Part shown: one piece after another, positions 32,092 through 33,874 of the stretch
How positions within the stretch are numbered: the stretch's first letter is position 1
How the letters are laid out: every line of letters starts with the position of its first letter
Assembly: GCA_021850635.1 (NCBI GenBank)
Contig: JAJZLM010000004.1
Location: 1-33,874, forward strand
DNA length: 33,874 nt
Direction: 5' to 3'
Source of the DNA: Nanobdellota archaeon
GTDB lineage: Archaea; Nanobdellota; Nanobdellia; Parvarchaeales; Parvarchaeaceae
Program-made: the position numbers and the translations under genes
The notes under the pieces: model-generated
What the model saw: the letters and a program-made list of their open reading frames with translations, nothing else
What the model was told of the DNA's origin: nothing
Database searches by the model: none

Positions 32092-33291
32092 TCAGAAGCG
32101 CTTAAACATTTCAAATAGAAATATCGTTGCGTATGCGCCTTTGTCTAGATCGAAGGACAGCACCAAGTCATCATATTCTCTCACGTAGCTTACGTTCTTT
32201 GGATATGTTTTAGACGGCCTAATGAAGCTTTTCAGGCTAACTTCGGGCATCTCCTTTATCCACAGGGCAGTTGGATCGCTTATGCCTTGGCTCTGCATAA
32301 CCGACATAACTAATCCCTGTGCATCTTTGTCCGCTCCGTTGTTTTCCATGTCGTATCCTATTGTCGGCAGATATTCCTTAAGCGAATCCTTCTTTATGGA
32401 CTCGCTTATCGACAGATTGAAAACGTAGGACTGGAACGACTGAAGTATCAGTAATCTCAGGTATTTTGGGATTATTCTCAAAGCACCTATATAATCGTGC
32501 TTGTTTGCTATCAAATGTTGTATCATGTCTCTTTCTGTGCGCATCCCAAGGAAACTGTCCACTCCACTACTAGTATCGTCATGCTGCTCAGAATCTCCAA
32601 TCACGCGATTACGGAATTTTTGCGCTAAGATGAGTCTGTTCTCTGCAAATGCGCTGCTCTCGCTCCTTTCGGCGAATAGATATTTATCAACGGCAGCTTT
32701 GAAATCCTTGGACAGTATATCTTTTGATATTTGTATATTTAGTGCGGAAGCACCGAAATGTTGCGGTCCGTAAAAATTCGGCACTCCTTTGTTCACAACC
32801 TCGGAGATAAACGAATCCAGCCTTTCGAATCCTTTGAATTCCCGTATCCTTACGATGAAATGGTTGCCTTGGAGTTCTCCTATCTTACAGCCTGTATCGC
32901 TGTATTGAAGGTCTTTAAGGAACATCTTCCGGTATTCTTTCTTCAAGCGATTAGGCATGACTTTGAAAAAACTCAGCCTTTGTGAAGTTACAGCGTTCCT
33001 GTCCTTGTTACCTAAGTACCCTATCCTCCTTATGTTAAGATTGTTCTCTCTCGAAAGTATGCTTAGTGCTTCGTGAGTTGACAGCCCATCCTTTACTAAT
33101 GTAGCCGCAAGAAAGCTCTTTTGCTTCCCCATCTCCTCGGATGATTCGCCGCTGTTCTCTATACTTAGAGTCTTTCCGTCTAATCCTATCTCCTGTACTA
33201 TGAAATCTTTTCTTTCTGTGAACAGCTTGCCTTCAAATTTTCCGTCTGTAATGAACGCCGAGGATATTCCTATTTCCTTTGGATCCGTCAT
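32092..33291 (-). CDS. truD: tRNA pseudouridine synthase TruD
   Basis: 399 aa. It makes pseudouridine 13 (or a related site) in tRNA. The catalytic motif is GYLGNKDRNAVTSQRLS with D97, and the second family motif reads GVPNFYGPQHFG. The usual Q-R-F-G is Q-H-F-G here, a small change near the active site. IVQEIG near the N-terminus and RLLILQSFQSYVFNLSIS fit the family. It begins 2 bp after the Cys-rich gene's stop. Confidence 0.94.
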   Translation of the reverse strand: MTDPKEIGISSAFITDGKFEGKLFTERKDFIVQEIGLDGKTLSIENSGESSEEMGKQKSFLAATLVKDGLSTHEALSILSRENNLNIRRIGYLGNKDRNAVTSQRLSFFKVMPNRLKKEYRKMFLKDLQYSDTGCKIGELQGNHFIVRIREFKGFERLDSFISEVVNKGVPNFYGPQHFGASALNIQISKDILSKDFKAAVDKYLFAERSESSAFAENRLILAQKFRNRVIGDSEQHDDTSSGVDSFLGMRTERDMIQHLIANKHDYIGALRIIPKYLRLLILQSFQSYVFNLSISESIKKDSLKEYLPTIGYDMENNGADKDAQGLVMSVMQSQGISDPTALWIKEMPEVSLKSFIRPSKTYPKNVSYVREYDDLVLSFDLDKGAYATIFLFEMFKRF

Positions 33292-33293
33292 AC

Positions 33294-33701
33294 TCAGCTT
33301 AAAGACTGCTTCAGACAGAGCCCGCTTACAACTACTTGAGTGCTAGTCGCTGCATCGCACAGGCAACTCAGTGCATTTTGCACTACTGGCGCTGCGTAAG
33401 CGCAGTTCTGTGAATAATAGCAGTAGAACACTGCTCCACACACTCTAGATGAATTTAACGATGCATTGACATTACTTAGGCACGTAGTCGAGTTGGCTGC
33501 GAAATAGTTAGTAAGTTGACTGCCATATGCTGCACACTCTATACCAAGAGTATTGAGTTGCTGTGCCGCGTTAGCAGAAGTTATCGAGACAGATATAGCA
33601 TAGCCTACTCCTATGGCTACCCCTATCATGACCACAGAAAAAAGTATCCACTTGTCTATCTTTTTTCTTTCTTTTTGCTCTTTCCTAAGTGTTATCTTCA
33701 T
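33294..33701 (-). CDS. Cys-rich membrane-anchored extracytoplasmic protein
   Basis: 135 aa. A basic N-terminus (KITLRKEQKERKKIDK) precedes one TM (about 19-38). The outside part has eight Cys and several Asn-X-Ser/Thr sites. FYCYYSQNCAYAAPVV looks like the thioredoxin-like active-site region of the protein at 30133-30816 (FYKPQNCEYC), with the second Cys of CxxC replaced by Ala. This could be a degenerate relative held by disulfides. It lies 2 bp upstream of truD, so they are probably cotranscribed. Function unknown. Confidence 0.7.
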   Translation of the reverse strand: MKITLRKEQKERKKIDKWILFSVVMIGVAIGVGYAISVSITSANAAQQLNTLGIECAAYGSQLTNYFAANSTTCLSNVNASLNSSRVCGAVFYCYYSQNCAYAAPVVQNALSCLCDAATSTQVVVSGLCLKQSLS

Positions 33702-33780
33702 ACCTTATAAGCCGCCATTCAGAAGACTATATCCTAGAGAATTAAATACATTTGATAGATTATAAATAGAAGAAAAAGCC

Positions 33781-33809
33781 AAAAAATAAAAAAGGGCCCT
33801 TTCGGGCCC
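33781..33809 (-). terminator. Intrinsic terminator with GAAA tetraloop
   Basis: On the minus strand GGGCCC-GAAA-GGGCCC (33809-33794) forms a perfect 6-bp GC stem with a GNRA tetraloop. It is followed at once by TTTTTTATTTTTT. It sits 20 bp after the stop codon of the partial minus-strand gene at the right edge. Confidence 0.85.
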
Positions 33810-33829
33810 ACTTAATTATTTGGTTTATT

Positions 33830-33874
33830 TTAAGATGAGCTTACTACGGTCACGCCAGAATATGACGATCCGCT
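33830..33874 (-). CDS. C-terminal fragment of a minus-strand gene (5' part outside window)
   Basis: The last 14 codons (SGSSYSGVTVVSSS) and a TAA at 33830-33832. The Ser/Val-rich end suggests a surface protein, but 14 residues cannot identify it. The strong terminator 20 bp downstream supports a real gene end here. Confidence 0.55.
   Translation of the reverse strand, partial: SGSSYSGVTVVSSS

Noticed and set aside
1-33874. CRISPR arrays, insertion sequences, integrase genes or prophage
   Set aside because: No regularly spaced repeats, transposase motifs or phage genes were seen on either strand.

Overview
This window looks like a chromosomal segment of a small-genome archaeon, most likely a DPANN lineage of the ARMAN type (Micrarchaeota/Parvarchaeota-like). 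The information-processing genes are archaeal: Rpo7, Spt4, eS24, eS27, Kae1, Bud32, uS15, eS1, TFS, aCPSF1/FttA, a proteasome beta subunit, archaeal-type GlyRS, aEF-2 and TruD. Genes are tightly packed and often overlap by a few bases. Most transcription units look leaderless, with a TATA element centred about 26 bp before the start codon. A zinc-type 7Fe ferredoxin that closely resembles the Thermoplasma protein, as I remember it, suggests an acidic habitat shared with Thermoplasmatales. The genus call is inference; no rRNA is present.

Layout. 1-3842 (+): the end of one surface protein gene, then three tightly linked single-TM proteins with large extracytoplasmic beta-rich, Asn-X-Ser/Thr-rich domains. 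3860-5730 (-): three polytopic membrane proteins that look paralogous; a larger relative lies at 12476-13780. 5783-6944: a small two-TM protein and a ThiF/MoeB-like E1 enzyme. 7011-11484 (+): a transcription/translation/tRNA-modification cluster, rpo7-spt4-rps24e-rps27ae-kae1-[degenerate DRG/TGS GTPase]-bud32-rps15-rps3ae. 11491-12417 (-): tRNA-Ala(GGC) directly followed by a phosphoribosyltransferase-like gene. 13955-16053 (+): a short TFS, a ferredoxin-NADP reductase and NAD(P)H-hydrate dehydratase. 16047-21245 (-): GlyRS, a membrane-anchored S16 (Lon-like) protease, a small unknown protein, a ribbon-helix-helix/nucleotidyltransferase fusion and a parvulin. 21385-26483 (+): proteasome beta, aCPSF1, a UPF0200 P-loop kinase, Dph6 and two membrane proteins. 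26475-27342 (-): a 53-aa zinc-finger protein, tRNA-Leu(CAG) and ferredoxin. 27439-30136 (+): EF-2 and a HIT protein. 30133-33701 (-): a membrane-anchored thioredoxin-like protein, a BcsA-like glycosyltransferase, TruD and a Cys-rich membrane-anchored protein. The right edge holds the last 14 codons of a minus-strand gene followed by a textbook intrinsic terminator.

How genes work together. Kae1 and Bud32 are two KEOPS subunits (tRNA t6A). Dph6 completes the diphthamide on EF-2, whose target His region is encoded nearby. The ferredoxin-NADP reductase and ferredoxin form a plausible electron-transfer pair. Rpo7, Spt4, TFS and aCPSF1 cover elongation, cleavage rescue and termination by RNA polymerase. 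Envelope functions are prominent: surface proteins, 5-TM paralogs, protease, glycosyltransferase and extracytoplasmic redox proteins.

The most unusual items are the pseudo-GTPase wedged between kae1 and bud32, the DNA-binding-domain/nucleotidyltransferase fusion, the paralogous membrane-protein family beside the surface-protein operon, and a single TATA box placed to serve two divergent genes. No CRISPR array, insertion sequence or prophage was seen, and no stretch over 300 bases lacks a gene.
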